A DNA stretch of 64,000 bases from Candidatus Accumulibacter contiguus (lineage in GTDB: Bacteria; Pseudomonadota; Gammaproteobacteria; Burkholderiales; Rhodocyclaceae): assembly GCF_012940005.1 (NCBI RefSeq), contig NZ_SPMX01000066.1:1-64000 (forward strand), written 5' to 3'. Below the pieces are notes generated by a model. The model worked only from the letters and a program-made list of their open reading frames with translations. It made no database searches and was not told the origin of the DNA. A program made the position numbers and the translations under genes. Below are positions 17,753 to 29,912 of the stretch, in pieces; within the stretch, counting starts at the first letter, position 1, and each line of letters begins with the position of its first letter.

Positions 17753-17779
17753 CGGGGGTGCCTGGAAAAGTCATGACCG
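17734..17779. repeat. 46-bp palindromic dispersed repeat, copy 1 (inside lspA-fkpB junction)
   Basis: The unit begins CGGTCATGACTT and ends AAGTCATGACCG, giving 12-bp complementary arms, with a CACCCCCGAT core on one strand. Related copies are at 30476-30521, 30598-30644 and 48264-48309. This copy contains the lspA stop codon and the first fkpB start codon, so it contributes about nine residues to the end of LspA and up to five to the start of FkpB. Confidence 0.85.
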
Positions 17780-18235
17780 TTCGGTCTGCTGGCAAACTGG
17801 TCCCAGGCCATCAGCAGCGCGCCGATGCAGATGGCCGAGTCGGCGATGTTGAAGGCTGGCCAGTAGAAACCCGCAGCATGCCATTGAATGAAGTCGATCA
17901 CGGCGCCGAAGCGCAGGCGGTCGATGACGTTGCCCAGCGCGCCGCCGAGGATCAGGGTGAGGGCCAGCGAGAGTCGGAACTCAGCGCTGTGGCGTGGCAG
18001 GATGCTGACGATCCAGGCCGAGATGGACAGTGACAGGATCGTGAAAAACCAGCGCTGCCAACCGCCGGCGTCGGAAAGGAAGCTGAAGGCCGCGCCGGGG
18101 TTGAAAGTCAGTACCCAGTTGAAGAAAGGAGCGACATAGATCGAGTCGCCAGGTTGCAGCCAGGCGAGGACCAGCCACTTGCTGATCTGGTCTAGGCCGA
18201 CGATGATGCCGGCCAGCCACAGCCAGCGGTCGATA

Positions 18236-18249
<14 letters not shown>
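17749..18249 (-). CDS. lspA: Lipoprotein signal peptidase
   Basis: LspA cleaves prolipoprotein signal peptides at the inner membrane. The aspartyl dyad is visible in [14 protein letters not shown] and FNIADSAI, with the [10 protein letters not shown] motif and four predicted transmembrane helices. I choose GTG 18249 ([14 protein letters not shown]), which has GAGGG at a good distance and overlaps the ileS end; ATG 18267 in frame is an alternative. The last nine residues (GHDFSRHPR) come from the palindromic repeat and are probably not native to the family. Order ileS-lspA-fkpB-ispH is conserved in many Proteobacteria. Confidence 0.94.
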
Positions 18250-21064
<2,815 letters not shown>

Positions 21065-21072
21065 GGCGGTTC

Positions 21073-21996
21073 TCACATCTGGAAGTACTGTTTCACGGCG
21101 GCAACGTCTCTGGCGATCTGCGCCTTGAGGGCGTCATAGTCAGGGAATTTCATTTCGTCCCGCAACTTGTGCAGGAAGCGGACGTTCAGATGGGCGCCAT
21201 AGATGTCGGCGCAGAAATCGAACAGATGCACTTCAAGCAGCGGCCGTAGCACCTGATGGGCACTCGGGCGGTAGCCGAGGTTGGCGGCGCCTTGGTGCGG
21301 GCCACCCGGCAAACCCTTGACTTCGACCGCAAAGACCCCCTGCAGCGGCGGCCGCTCGTGCTTGATGCGGATGTTCGCGGTGTGGAAGCCGAGTTGCCGT
21401 CCGATCTGGTCGCCGTGCACGACACGTCCGTCGATCGAGTAGGGGCGGCCGAGCAGACGTGCCGCGTGTTCGAGTCGCCCCGCCTGCAGCGCGTCGCGCA
21501 CTGCCGAACTCGAAGCGCGCTCGCCGTCGAGGGTGACGCTGTCCATGGCCTCGACCTGAAAGCCGAGCCTGGCGCCGGTGGCGCGCAGCATCGCAAAGTC
21601 GCCGGTGCGCCTGGCGCCGAAGCGAAAATCGTCGCCGACGATCAGATGCCGGACGCGCAGCGCGCCAAGCAGCACACGTTCGACGAATTCTTCGGCGCTC
21701 AGGGAGGCGAAACGGGCATTGAAGTGGCAGACATGCGCGAGATCGACGCCGTCGTCGGCGAGCAGTTCCAGTTTTTCCCGCAGCGTGGACAGCCGTGACG
21801 GAGCCGATTCGGGCGCAAAGAATTCTCGCGGATGCGGTTCGAAGGTGAGCACTGCCGCCGGCAGGCCGGCGTCGACAGCAGCCGTCTTCAGACGGGCGAG
21901 CAGCGCGCGGTGGCCAAGATGCACGCCATCGAAGTTGCCTACGGTCAGGACGGTGGCACTGGGCGCTGTCTGTGAAAAACCGCGATAGACGAGCAT
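21073..21996 (-). CDS. ribF: Bifunctional riboflavin kinase/FAD synthetase
   Basis: RibF converts riboflavin to FMN and FAD. The FAD synthetase part shows [18 protein letters not shown] (nucleotidyltransferase HxGH), FEPHP and SSSAVRDAL. The kinase part shows [11 protein letters not shown] and a C-terminal LDFCADIYG-like helix. Start ATG 21996 ([16 protein letters not shown]) is chosen because residues further upstream lie in the intergenic region before ccoI. About 307 aa, normal. First gene of the ribF-ileS-lspA-fkpB-ispH run, divergent from ccoI. Confidence 0.95.
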   Translation of the reverse strand: MLVYRGFSQTAPSATVLTVGNFDGVHLGHRALLARLKTAAVDAGLPAAVLTFEPHPREFFAPESAPSRLSTLREKLELLADDGVDLAHVCHFNARFASLSAEEFVERVLLGALRVRHLIVGDDFRFGARRTGDFAMLRATGARLGFQVEAMDSVTLDGERASSSAVRDALQAGRLEHAARLLGRPYSIDGRVVHGDQIGRQLGFHTANIRIKHERPPLQGVFAVEVKGLPGGPHQGAANLGYRPSAHQVLRPLLEVHLFDFCADIYGAHLNVRFLHKLRDEMKFPDYDALKAQIARDVAAVKQYFQM

Positions 21997-22102
21997 CGGG
22001 CGCGAGTGGGAACGGACAAAACGTGCGATTATAACCAGTTTCTTGAGGCACCAGCCGGCGCCTCCCCTTTTTCCCTTTCCCTTTTCCTCGTCTGTGGCAG
22101 CG

Positions 22103-24559
22103 ATGAATGTCGGCAATTGTTACCATTGTGGCCAGCCCGTACCCACTGCGGTCGATCTTGCGGTAAGCATCGACGGGCAGCCGCGCGCCATGTGCTGTGG
22201 TGGATGTCAGGCGGTGGCGCAGGCGATTGTCGACAACGGGCTGGCCGACTACTACCGTCATCGCGATGCCTTGCCGAATGCGCCACACGAGGCTCTGCCG
22301 GCGATCGTCGAGGGTCTGCAGCTCTATGATCACGCCGATTTCCAGAAGGGCTTCGTGCGGATCCTCGGCGACGCTCCTGAGGGTAGCGAGCGCGAAGCCT
22401 CGCTGATTCTCGAGGGGATTAGCTGTTCGGCTTGCATCTGGCTGAACGAGCAGCATCTTTCCCGCCTCGCCGGGGTGACCGCGGTCGATATCAATTACGC
22501 GACGCGGCGTGCGCGGGTGCGCTGGGACGAGCGGCGGATCAAGTTGTCGGCCATTCTGGCGGCGATCGCTGCGATCGGCTATCGCGCCTATCCTTACGAC
22601 GCGGCGAAAAGCGAGGAACTGGCGCGCCAGGAACGACGCAGCGCGCTGTGGCGGGTGTTCGTCGCCGGTTTCGGCATGATGCAGGTGATGATGTATGCCG
22701 TGCCGGTATATTTCGCAGGTGCCGACGAGATGACCCCAGCGATCGAACAATTGTTGCGCTGGGCCAGCCTGGTCCTGACGGTGCCGGTGGTCTGCTATTC
22801 GGCCGCCCCCTTTTTTCGCAATGCCTGGCGCGACCTCCGACTCCAGCGTGCGGGCATGGATGTGCCGGTGGCACTGGGGATTGGCGCTGCCTTTGCGGCC
22901 AGTGTCTGGGCGACGCTGACTGCCAGCGGCGAGGTCTATTTCGATTCGGTGACGATGTTCGTATTCTTTCTCTTGAGCGGGCGATTCCTGGAAATGACCG
23001 CCCGCCAGCGCGCGGTCAGTGTCACCGAGGCGCTGGCCAAGCTGATGCCGGCGCTAGCGGAGCGAATCTCTGCGTATCCGGCGAGTCGCGACCTCGAGCA
23101 GGTGATGGCGGCCGATCTGCGGCGTGGCGATGTCGTTCTGGTCAGGCCCGGCGCGACGATTCCGGCGGACGGTCAGGTCATTGAAGGCGAGAGTAGCGCC
23201 AATGAGGCGCTGCTCACTGGTGAGAGTGCGCCGGTCAGCAAGCGCCCGGGAGCGTTCGTGATCGCCGGGGCGGTTAACGTCGAGAGCCCGCTGCTGGTCG
23301 AGGTGACGCAGGTCGGCGAGGCGACGCGCCTGTCGGCGATCATCCGTCTGATGGAGCGTGCGTCGACCGAGAAGCCGCGCATCGTTGAACTCGCTGACCA
23401 GATTGCCAACGGCTTCATCATCACCCTGTTGTTCCTGGCGACGGCAGTGGCGGTGGCCTGGTGGTTCATCGATCCAGGGCAGGTGCTGTGGATCACGGTT
23501 TCGGTGCTGGTCGTCACCTGTCCCTGTGCATTGTCGCTGGCTACTCCGGTAGCACTGACGGTGGCCAGCGGGGCGATGGCCAGGAACGGTCTGCTGGTGA
23601 CGCACAGTCATGCCGTCGAGACCCTCGCGCGCGCCAGCCATTTCATCTTCGACAAGACCGGAACGCTGACCACCGGTGAGATGCGTGTGCTTGACATACT
23701 GCCACTCGGCAAACTCGATCAGCTGGACAGTCTGGTGCTGGCGGCGGCTCTCGAACAGGCTTCGGAGCATCCGATCGGGGCAGCCTTGCGGCAGGCTACT
23801 GCGGGCAAGCTGCTGCCGGCGGTTGACGGGTTGATCAACGAGCCAGGGTCTGGCATGAGTGCGCAGCATGCCGGCCAGTCGGTGCGCCTGGGCCGCCCGG
23901 ACTATGTCCTGGCGCTGCACGGCAAGCCCCTGCCGGAAGGCGCGCAGTCCCTGCTTGCGAATGGCGATACGGTGATCGCGCTTGGCGACGAGTCGGGCTG
24001 GATCGCGCTGTTTTGTCTGGGCGATGAGCCGCGACCGGAAGCGGCGGCGATGGTCGCCGCCTTGCGCGCCGCGGGGCGGCAGGTCGCGCTATTGACCGGT
24101 GATGCTGCGCCGGCTGCTCGCCGGGTTGCGCAGGCACTGGGCATCGACGAGGTGCAGGCGGACGCGTCACCACAGGCCAAGAACGACTATGTGCGCCGCT
24201 TGCAGGCCAGCGGGGCAGTGGTGGCGATGGTTGGCGACGGCGTCAATGATGCTCCGGTACTGGCGCAGGCGCAGGTCTCGGTGGCCATGGGAGGCGGTTC
24301 GCAATTGGCGCGTACGCAGGCCGATCTGGTGCTGCTCTCCGAAAACCTGGATCATCTCTGGCGCGGCGTGCTCCTGGCGCAGCGTGCTTTGCGCGTGATT
24401 CGGCAGAATCTGTCATGGTCCTTTGCCTACAACCTGCTTGCCCTGCCGCTGGCGATGAGCGGTTTCATCACACCGTGGATGGCCGGCATCGGCATGTCCG
24501 GGAGTTCATTGCTGGTAGTCGCGAATTCGCTGCGGCTGCAGAAAGGCTGCAAGGGCTGA
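22103..24559 (+). CDS. ccoI: Copper-exporting P1B-type ATPase CcoI (FixI)
   Basis: The inner-membrane ATPase supplies copper for cbb3 oxidase assembly. N-terminal cysteine motifs CYHCG and CCGGC typify CcoI, followed by a heavy-metal domain with GISCSACIW, transmembrane helices, the CPC metal site (~473-475), the phosphorylation motif DKTGT (D517) and GDGVNDAP. Start ATG 22103 (MNVGNCYHCG) is preferred to the upstream 22043. Length about 818 aa is normal. ccoS follows at once; the placement upstream of ccoNOQP rather than after ccoGH differs from the common order. Confidence 0.94.
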   Translation: MNVGNCYHCGQPVPTAVDLAVSIDGQPRAMCCGGCQAVAQAIVDNGLADYYRHRDALPNAPHEALPAIVEGLQLYDHADFQKGFVRILGDAPEGSEREASLILEGISCSACIWLNEQHLSRLAGVTAVDINYATRRARVRWDERRIKLSAILAAIAAIGYRAYPYDAAKSEELARQERRSALWRVFVAGFGMMQVMMYAVPVYFAGADEMTPAIEQLLRWASLVLTVPVVCYSAAPFFRNAWRDLRLQRAGMDVPVALGIGAAFAASVWATLTASGEVYFDSVTMFVFFLLSGRFLEMTARQRAVSVTEALAKLMPALAERISAYPASRDLEQVMAADLRRGDVVLVRPGATIPADGQVIEGESSANEALLTGESAPVSKRPGAFVIAGAVNVESPLLVEVTQVGEATRLSAIIRLMERASTEKPRIVELADQIANGFIITLLFLATAVAVAWWFIDPGQVLWITVSVLVVTCPCALSLATPVALTVASGAMARNGLLVTHSHAVETLARASHFIFDKTGTLTTGEMRVLDILPLGKLDQLDSLVLAAALEQASEHPIGAALRQATAGKLLPAVDGLINEPGSGMSAQHAGQSVRLGRPDYVLALHGKPLPEGAQSLLANGDTVIALGDESGWIALFCLGDEPRPEAAAMVAALRAAGRQVALLTGDAAPAARRVAQALGIDEVQADASPQAKNDYVRRLQASGAVVAMVGDGVNDAPVLAQAQVSVAMGGGSQLARTQADLVLLSENLDHLWRGVLLAQRALRVIRQNLSWSFAYNLLALPLAMSGFITPWMAGIGMSGSSLLVVANSLRLQKGCKG

Positions 24560-24562
24560 TCG

Positions 24563-24826
24563 ATGACGGAGACGCTGTACCTGCTGATTCCGATTTCCGT
24601 GGTGCTGGTCTTCCTGATTGCCATCGCCTTCTGGTGGTCGCTGCGCAACGGTCAGTTCGATGACCTCGAAGGGCCAGCCTATCGCATCCTGATGGATGAC
24701 GACAGCGCGTCAGCGCAGTCATCGCAGTCATCGCAAGCATCGGAACCGCTTGCCGATGGGGAACCAGGCGCGCCCCCTCGGGATAGTTCAAGGCCAGCTT
24801 CGGCAGTCAATCTGCGTGACTCTTGA
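24563..24826 (+). CDS. ccoS: cbb3 oxidase maturation protein CcoS
   Basis: The small membrane protein (87 aa) has one N-terminal helix (YLLIPISVVLVFLIAIAFWWSL) and the CcoS hallmark NGQFDDLEGPAYRIL. CcoS is required for cofactor insertion into CcoN in several bacteria. It starts four bases after the ccoI stop. The C-terminal tail is longer than usual and contains a short Ser-Gln repeat from a TCATCGCAG-like triplication. A strong terminator follows at 24941. Confidence 0.9.
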   Translation: MTETLYLLIPISVVLVFLIAIAFWWSLRNGQFDDLEGPAYRILMDDDSASAQSSQSSQASEPLADGEPGAPPRDSSRPASAVNLRDS

Positions 24827-24940
24827 TGCAAGTCAACAGGATTCTCCCGCGGCTTGGGATAATTCGCCGGTCGATGGTGGGAGTGCTGATGCCATACGCC
24901 TTGAGGGGGGGGTGTAGAGATGTTTTCTCTGTTGGGGTTC

Positions 24941-24968
24941 GGGTGCGTTGAAACGCACCCTTTTTTTT
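24941..24968 (+). terminator. Rho-independent terminator after ccoIS
   Basis: GGGTGCGT (24941-24948) pairs perfectly with ACGCACCC (24953-24960) across a 4-nt loop, and is followed by eight T residues (24961-24968). It separates ccoIS from the ccoN promoter. Confidence 0.93.
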
Positions 24969-25002
24969 GTGCGGCAGAATTCGCTGGTGAAGGCTGTGGC
25001 GC

Positions 25003-25016
25003 TTGATCTGTGTCAA
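25003..25016 (+). promoter_or_regulatory. FNR/ANR-type box upstream of ccoN
   Basis: TTGATCTGTGTCAA matches the consensus TTGAT-N4-ATCAA at 9 of 10 positions. It is centred at 25009.5; a -10-like TAGCAT at 25039-25044 would give a start near 25051 and put the box at about -41.5, the class II activator position. Low-oxygen induction of ccoNOQP by FNR/ANR is established in other bacteria. A 15-bp palindrome CATAGCAATGCTATG lies at 25048-25062. Confidence 0.75.
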
Positions 25017-25118
25017 ATTGGTGCCCGAGAGGTTAGAATAGCATCTACATAGCAATGCTATGGATAAGGGCATTCAGGGCGGTGAAAACCGGTTTCTAGT
25101 CATAAACGAGGTGAGTCC

Positions 25119-26552
25119 ATGTCGGAAACTCAGTCAACATACAACTACAAGGTGGTGCGGCAGTTTGCCGTGATGACCGTCATCTGGGGAATTGTCGGAA
25201 TGCTGGTGGGGGTGATCATTGCCGCCCAACTGGTCTGGCCCGAACTCAACTTTGGGCCATATCTGCATTTCGGTCGCCTGCGTCCATTGCATACCAATGC
25301 GGTCATTTTCGCCTTTGGTGGCAGCGCCTTGTTCGCTACCTCCTACTACGTTGTCCAACGCACCTGCCATACGAGGATCTTCTCGGATGGTCTGGCGGCC
25401 TTCACCTTCTGGGGCTGGCAACTGGTCATCGTCCTTGCCGCGGTCACCCTGCCCTTGGGTTTCACCTCGGGCAAGGAATACGCCGAACTGGAGTGGCCGA
25501 TCGACATCCTGATCGCTGTGGTCTGGGTCGCCTACGCGATTGTTTTCTTCGGCACCATCGTCAAGCGCAAGGCCACCCATATCTATGTGGCCAACTGGTT
25601 CTACGGTGGCTTTATTCTCGCCGTTGCGCTGCTGCACATCGTCAACAGCGCCGCCATCCCGGTCTCGCTGACCAAGTCCTATTCGGCCTACGCCGGCGTG
25701 CAGGATGCGATGGTGCAGTGGTGGTACGGCCACAACGCGGTCGGCTTCTTCCTTACGGCAGGTTTCCTGGGAATGATGTACTACTTCGTTCCCAAGCAGG
25801 CCGGTCGTCCGGTCTATTCGTATCGCCTGTCGGTGGTGCACTTCTGGGCGCTGATCTTTACCTACATGTGGGCCGGCCCGCACCACCTGCATTATACGGC
25901 GCTGCCGGACTGGACCCAGTCGGTGGGCATGTTGTTCTCGCTGATTCTGCTGGCCCCTTCGTGGGGGGGCATGATCAATGGCGTGATGACCCTCTCGGGT
26001 GCCTGGCACAAACTGCGTGACGATCCGATCCTCAAGTTTCTGATCACCTCGCTGTCGTTCTACGGCATGTCGACCTTTGAGGGTCCGATGATGGCCATCA
26101 AGACGGTCAATGCGCTGTCGCACTACACCGACTGGACGATTGGTCACGTGCACTCGGGTGCGCTGGGCTGGGTGGCGATGATCTCGATCGGTTCGATCTA
26201 CTATTTGTTGCCGCGTCTATATGGCAAGTCCGAAATGTTCAGCATCAAGCTGATCACCGTGCACTTCTGGGTGGCAACCATCGGCGTCGTTCTCTATATC
26301 GCCTCGATGTGGATTGCCGGTGTGATGCAGGGACTGATGTGGCGGGCGGTCAATATCGACGGTACGCTGACCTACAGCTTCGTTGAATCGGTCAAGGCCT
26401 CGTATCCGTTCTGGGCGATTCGATTCCTCGGTGGGATTCTCTTCCTGTTCGGCATGCTGATCATGGCGTACAACATGTTCAAGACGATCGCCGGCGGCCG
26501 CTCGGTCGATGATGCACGCGTCGTTCTGGTGCCTGCCGCTCACCACGCCTGA
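25119..26552 (+). CDS. ccoN: cbb3-type cytochrome c oxidase subunit I
   Basis: The 477-aa catalytic subunit has 12 or so helices binding low-spin heme b, heme b3 and CuB, reducing O2 at high affinity. Visible ligands/motifs include [40 protein letters not shown] with CuB His, and [24 protein letters not shown] precedes ATG 25119. It leads the ccoNOQP operon and has the upstream FNR box. Length and motifs are normal. Confidence 0.97.
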   Translation: MSETQSTYNYKVVRQFAVMTVIWGIVGMLVGVIIAAQLVWPELNFGPYLHFGRLRPLHTNAVIFAFGGSALFATSYYVVQRTCHTRIFSDGLAAFTFWGWQLVIVLAAVTLPLGFTSGKEYAELEWPIDILIAVVWVAYAIVFFGTIVKRKATHIYVANWFYGGFILAVALLHIVNSAAIPVSLTKSYSAYAGVQDAMVQWWYGHNAVGFFLTAGFLGMMYYFVPKQAGRPVYSYRLSVVHFWALIFTYMWAGPHHLHYTALPDWTQSVGMLFSLILLAPSWGGMINGVMTLSGAWHKLRDDPILKFLITSLSFYGMSTFEGPMMAIKTVNALSHYTDWTIGHVHSGALGWVAMISIGSIYYLLPRLYGKSEMFSIKLITVHFWVATIGVVLYIASMWIAGVMQGLMWRAVNIDGTLTYSFVESVKASYPFWAIRFLGGILFLFGMLIMAYNMFKTIAGGRSVDDARVVLVPAAHHA

Positions 26553-26566
26553 CAGGAGAGAATCAA

Positions 26567-27181
26567 ATGAAACTCACGCATGATGCAATTGAACGCAATG
26601 TCACGTTGATGGTGGTGCTCACTCTGCTGGTGGTCAGCATCGGTGGCCTGGTCGAAATCGTGCCACTTTACTTCCAGAAGTCCACCACCGAGCCGGTGAC
26701 CGGACTCAAGCCCTACGATCCGGTGCGCCTGACGGGTCGTGATGTCTATATTCGCGAAGGATGTTTCCTTTGTCATTCGCAAATGATTCGTCCGTTCCGT
26801 GCGGAAACCGAGCGTTATGGGCATTATTCGGTGGCCGGTGAGTTCGTGTACGATCATCCGTTCCAGTGGGGTTCGAAGCGTACCGGCCCGGACCTGCATC
26901 GGGTCGGAGGTCGCTATTCGGACGAATGGCACCGTGCACACCTGATCAATCCGCGTGACCTGGTTCCCGAGTCCAACATGCCTGCTTTCGCTTTTCTCGA
27001 AAAAGCGCCTGCTGATGCGAACAGCATTGAAAGCAAGATGCACGCCCTGCGCAAGGTTGGTGTTCCCTATACCGATGACGAGATTGCCGGAGCCAGAAAA
27101 CAGCTTGAAGGCAAGAGCGAACTGGACGCACTCATCGCCTATCTGCAGGGGATGGGCCTCGAAATGAAGAACGTCAAGTAA
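26567..27181 (+). CDS. ccoO: cbb3 oxidase monoheme cytochrome c subunit II
   Basis: The 204-aa protein is anchored by one N-terminal helix (residues ~13-35) and has a single heme-c site CFLCH at 66-70 ([15 protein letters not shown]), with the distal Met likely in ESNMPAF. It passes electrons from CcoP to CcoN. AGGAGAG precedes the ATG. It lies 14 bp after ccoN. Confidence 0.97.
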   Translation: MKLTHDAIERNVTLMVVLTLLVVSIGGLVEIVPLYFQKSTTEPVTGLKPYDPVRLTGRDVYIREGCFLCHSQMIRPFRAETERYGHYSVAGEFVYDHPFQWGSKRTGPDLHRVGGRYSDEWHRAHLINPRDLVPESNMPAFAFLEKAPADANSIESKMHALRKVGVPYTDDEIAGARKQLEGKSELDALIAYLQGMGLEMKNVK

Positions 27182-27185
27182 GCGC

Positions 27186-27380
27186 ATGGACATCAACGAT
27201 CTGCGAGCCATCGTGACCGTCGTTTCCCTGCTGACCTTCCTCGGGATCGTCTGGTGGGCATACGGCGTGAAGGGCAACAAGAAGCGCTTTGAAGAAGCGG
27301 CAATGCTGCCGTTCACCGATGAAGAGGCGGATCTGGCCGAATTGGGCCTGGATCGCAATGGACAAAGGAAAGCATCATGA
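27186..27380 (+). CDS. ccoQ: cbb3 oxidase small subunit CcoQ
   Basis: The 64-aa single-helix protein (IVTVVSLLTFLGIVWWAYG) has a C-terminal charged tail ending FTDEEADLAEL, typical of CcoQ, which stabilises the oxidase. It lies 4 bp after ccoO and its TGA overlaps the ccoP ATG. Length and context leave little doubt. Confidence 0.9.
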   Translation: MDINDLRAIVTVVSLLTFLGIVWWAYGVKGNKKRFEEAAMLPFTDEEADLAELGLDRNGQRKAS

Positions 27381-28279
27381 ACGATTTTGTGAATCAGTTT
27401 TGGAACTGGTACGTCATTCTTCTCGTGCTGGTCAGCATCATTGCCTGCGGCGTGCTGCTGTGGATGCAAAGTGTGCCGCCCACTGGCGGCAAGCTCGATA
27501 CCACCGGCCATGTCTGGGACGAGACCCTTGAGGAATATAACAACCCGCTGCCGAAGTGGTGGATGTGGCTGTTCTACATTACTGTCATCTTTTCGCTGGT
27601 CTACTGCGCGCTCTATCCGACCCTGGGCAGCTACCAGGGCATGCTTGGCTGGTCGTCGAGTGGACAGCTCGCGAAGGAATTGACCAAGGCCGAAGAGCAG
27701 AGCCGACCGCTCTACGATAAGTACATGAAAATGGACTTGCAGGCGCTGGCGGCCGACAAGGAAGGCAACGAGACCGGCAAGCGCTTGTACCTCACGTACT
27801 GCATGCAGTGCCATGGCGCTGACGGGCGTGGCTCGAAGGGCTTCCCGAATCTTGCCGACAATGATTGGCAGTGGGGTGGTGAGCCGGCGGTGATCGTCGA
27901 GACGATCAGCGCCGGCCGGATGGGGATGATGCCGCCACACGCCCAACTCGGAGCCGAAACGATCAAGGATCTTGCCAATTATGTGCGTTCTCTATCCGGT
28001 ATGCCGGCTGATTCGCTACGCGTATCCAAGGGACAGGAAGCTTTCAACAGCGTTGGCTGTTCGGGCTGTCACGGTCCGGACGCAAAGGGGGTACATGCCA
28101 TGGGTGCTCCGAACCTCACTGACAAGATCTGGCTCTATGGCAGTTCCGAAGCGACAATCATCGAGACCATTACCAAGGGCCGCACCAACCAGATGCCGGC
28201 ATGGAAGGAGTTCCTCGGCGAAGAAAAGGTGCACGTTCTTGCCGCCTACGTGTTGAGCCTGGGTGCGGGCAGCAAGTAG
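27377..28279 (+). CDS. ccoP: cbb3 oxidase diheme cytochrome c subunit III
   Basis: The 300-aa protein has two N-terminal membrane helices (around 12-32 and 61-80), as in the larger CcoP form, and two heme-c motifs: CMQCH (142-146) and CSGCH (228-232). It accepts electrons from soluble donors. It overlaps ccoQ by ATGA and ends just before a strong terminator. Confidence 0.97.
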   Translation: MNDFVNQFWNWYVILLVLVSIIACGVLLWMQSVPPTGGKLDTTGHVWDETLEEYNNPLPKWWMWLFYITVIFSLVYCALYPTLGSYQGMLGWSSSGQLAKELTKAEEQSRPLYDKYMKMDLQALAADKEGNETGKRLYLTYCMQCHGADGRGSKGFPNLADNDWQWGGEPAVIVETISAGRMGMMPPHAQLGAETIKDLANYVRSLSGMPADSLRVSKGQEAFNSVGCSGCHGPDAKGVHAMGAPNLTDKIWLYGSSEATIIETITKGRTNQMPAWKEFLGEEKVHVLAAYVLSLGAGSK

Positions 28280-28293
28280 CCAAGCGGGATCGG

Positions 28294-28321
28294 CGGAGCG
28301 GCTTTTGGCCGCTCCGTTTTT
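28294..28321 (+). terminator. Rho-independent terminator after ccoNOQP
   Basis: CGGAGCGGC (28294-28302) pairs with GCCGCTCCG (28308-28316), followed by five T residues (28317-28321). It closes the ccoNOQP transcript 15 bp after the ccoP stop. Confidence 0.92.
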
Positions 28322-28408
28322 GTTCACGACCGGCGTGCCAGGGTGGCGATTGACGCACGCGTGCCCATCGTTGTTCTCGTCTCGCCAGTTGGAAAGTTCA
28401 TGCCCTGG

Positions 28409-28422
28409 CTGATTCATATCAA
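28409..28422 (+). promoter_or_regulatory. FNR/ANR-type box upstream of ccoG
   Basis: CTGATTCATATCAA matches TTGAT-N4-ATCAA at 9 of 10 positions. It is centred at 28415.5, and a TAATAT -10 element at 28445-28450 predicts a start near 28457, placing the box at about -41.5. Together with the terminator before it, this suggests ccoGH has its own oxygen-regulated class II promoter. Confidence 0.7.
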
Positions 28423-28491
28423 TGCCACGCTCCCGCCAAAAAGGTAATATTAGCGTTTGGTGTAATTCTGAAATGGATCGGAGCTGAGATC

Positions 28492-29912
28492 ATGGACCAG
28501 GCGGCCAGCAGCAAGGCCAAGGCAATTCCCATCAACGTTGATGGTTTGTACGAGAAACACCGCACCGTTTACGCCCGCAGCACCACGGGGATCTTCAACA
28601 GCTGGCGTTGGGCGATGGTTTGCATCACCCAGGCCTTGTTTTATGGTCTGTGCTGGATCGAATGGGGTGGCCGGCAAGCGGTGCTCTTCCACATCACCGA
28701 ACGCAAGTTCTACATCTTTGGCATGGTGTTCTGGCCGCAGGATGTGATCTACCTGGCCGTACTGTTGGTGATTTCCGCTTACGGGCTGTTCCTGGTGACT
28801 GCCGTGGGCGGTCGTCTATTCTGCGGTTACGCCTGCCCGCAGACGGTCTACACCGAAATACTGATGTGGATCGAACGCAAGATCGAGGGCGAACGCCCGG
28901 CGCGAATGAAGCTCGACGCACAACCGATGTCTGCGCGCAAGTTTCGCCTCAAGTTCATCAAACATTCGCTATGGCTGCTTGTGGCCCTGTGGACAGGAGT
29001 CACCTTCGTCGGCTATTTCACGCCGATCAAGGAACTGCTCGGCGAAATCGCCTCTTTCGAACTGGGGCCCTGGGAGGCTTTCTGGATATTTTTCTACACG
29101 GCCTTCCTCTACCTGATGGCAGGTTTCCTGCGCGAGCAGGTCTGCAAGTACATGTGCCCGTATGCGCGTTTCCAGGGGGTGATGTTCGACCCGGATACCC
29201 TGATCATCAGCTATGATCCCGAACGAGGCGAGCCACGGGGGGGGGCGTCGGAAAGGCGCCGCAGCGTCCACAGCGAAGCCGCTCGGCGACTGCGTGGATT
29301 GCAGCATCTGTGTTCAGGTTTGTCCGACCGGCATCGATATCCGCAACGGCCTGCAACTCGAATGCATTGCCTGTGCCGCCTGTATCGATGCCTGCGACCA
29401 GGTGATGGACAAGGTGGGTTCACCGCGTGGCCTGATCCGCTACTCGACCGAGAATGCCTTGACGAAGCACTATACGGCAAGCGAGATGTTTGGCCACCTG
29501 CTGAGGCCACGAACACTGCTGTACACGAGCATCCTGCTGGCGATCATTCTGGCAGCAGCATGGAGTCTAGCCCACCGGGTGCCATTGAAGCTTGATGTCC
29601 TGCGTGATCGCTCGACGCTGTCACGCGAGGCCGATGATGGGCGCATCGAGAACGTGTTCAGGCTGCACATCTCGAATACCGATGAAACTCCGCATCGCTA
29701 TTCGATCAGCGTCAGCGGTATTGACGGTATCGATATTGTCGGCGAACGCAGCGTGGAACTCCCGCCGGCTTCATCGAAGACGGTTGCGCTGTCTGCGCGG
29801 GTTGAGCCGGGGGCGGGCAAGAAAGGGGCAAACCAGATCTTCTTCGAAGTCCGAGCCGACAATCACGAAAAAAATCGCAGTGCGCGAGATGACGAGCTTC
29901 TTCCTGCCATGA
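28492..29912 (+). CDS. ccoG: Cupric reductase/4Fe-4S protein CcoG (two frameshifts as written)
   Basis: CcoG (RdxA/FixG) is a membrane ferredoxin that reduces Cu(II) for cbb3 assembly. Four or five helices, GRLFCGYACPQTVYTEILMW and CKYMCPYARFQGVMFD appear in the first frame. The paired 4Fe-4S motifs CVDCSICVQVCPTGIDI and CIACAACIDACDQVM appear in the second, and the C-terminal IAVREMTSFFLP in the third. One base too many in G9 (29237-29245) and in A7 (29868-29874) explains both shifts; correcting them gives a 472-aa protein ending at 29912, the normal length. As written, the second frame runs on into ccoH and would give a false fusion. An assembly error is more likely than inactivation. Confidence 0.88.

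Noticed and set aside
24711-24741. Short TCATCGCAG-like tandem repeat in ccoS
   Set aside because: Three imperfect units inside the coding tail; too short for a CRISPR or regulatory array.
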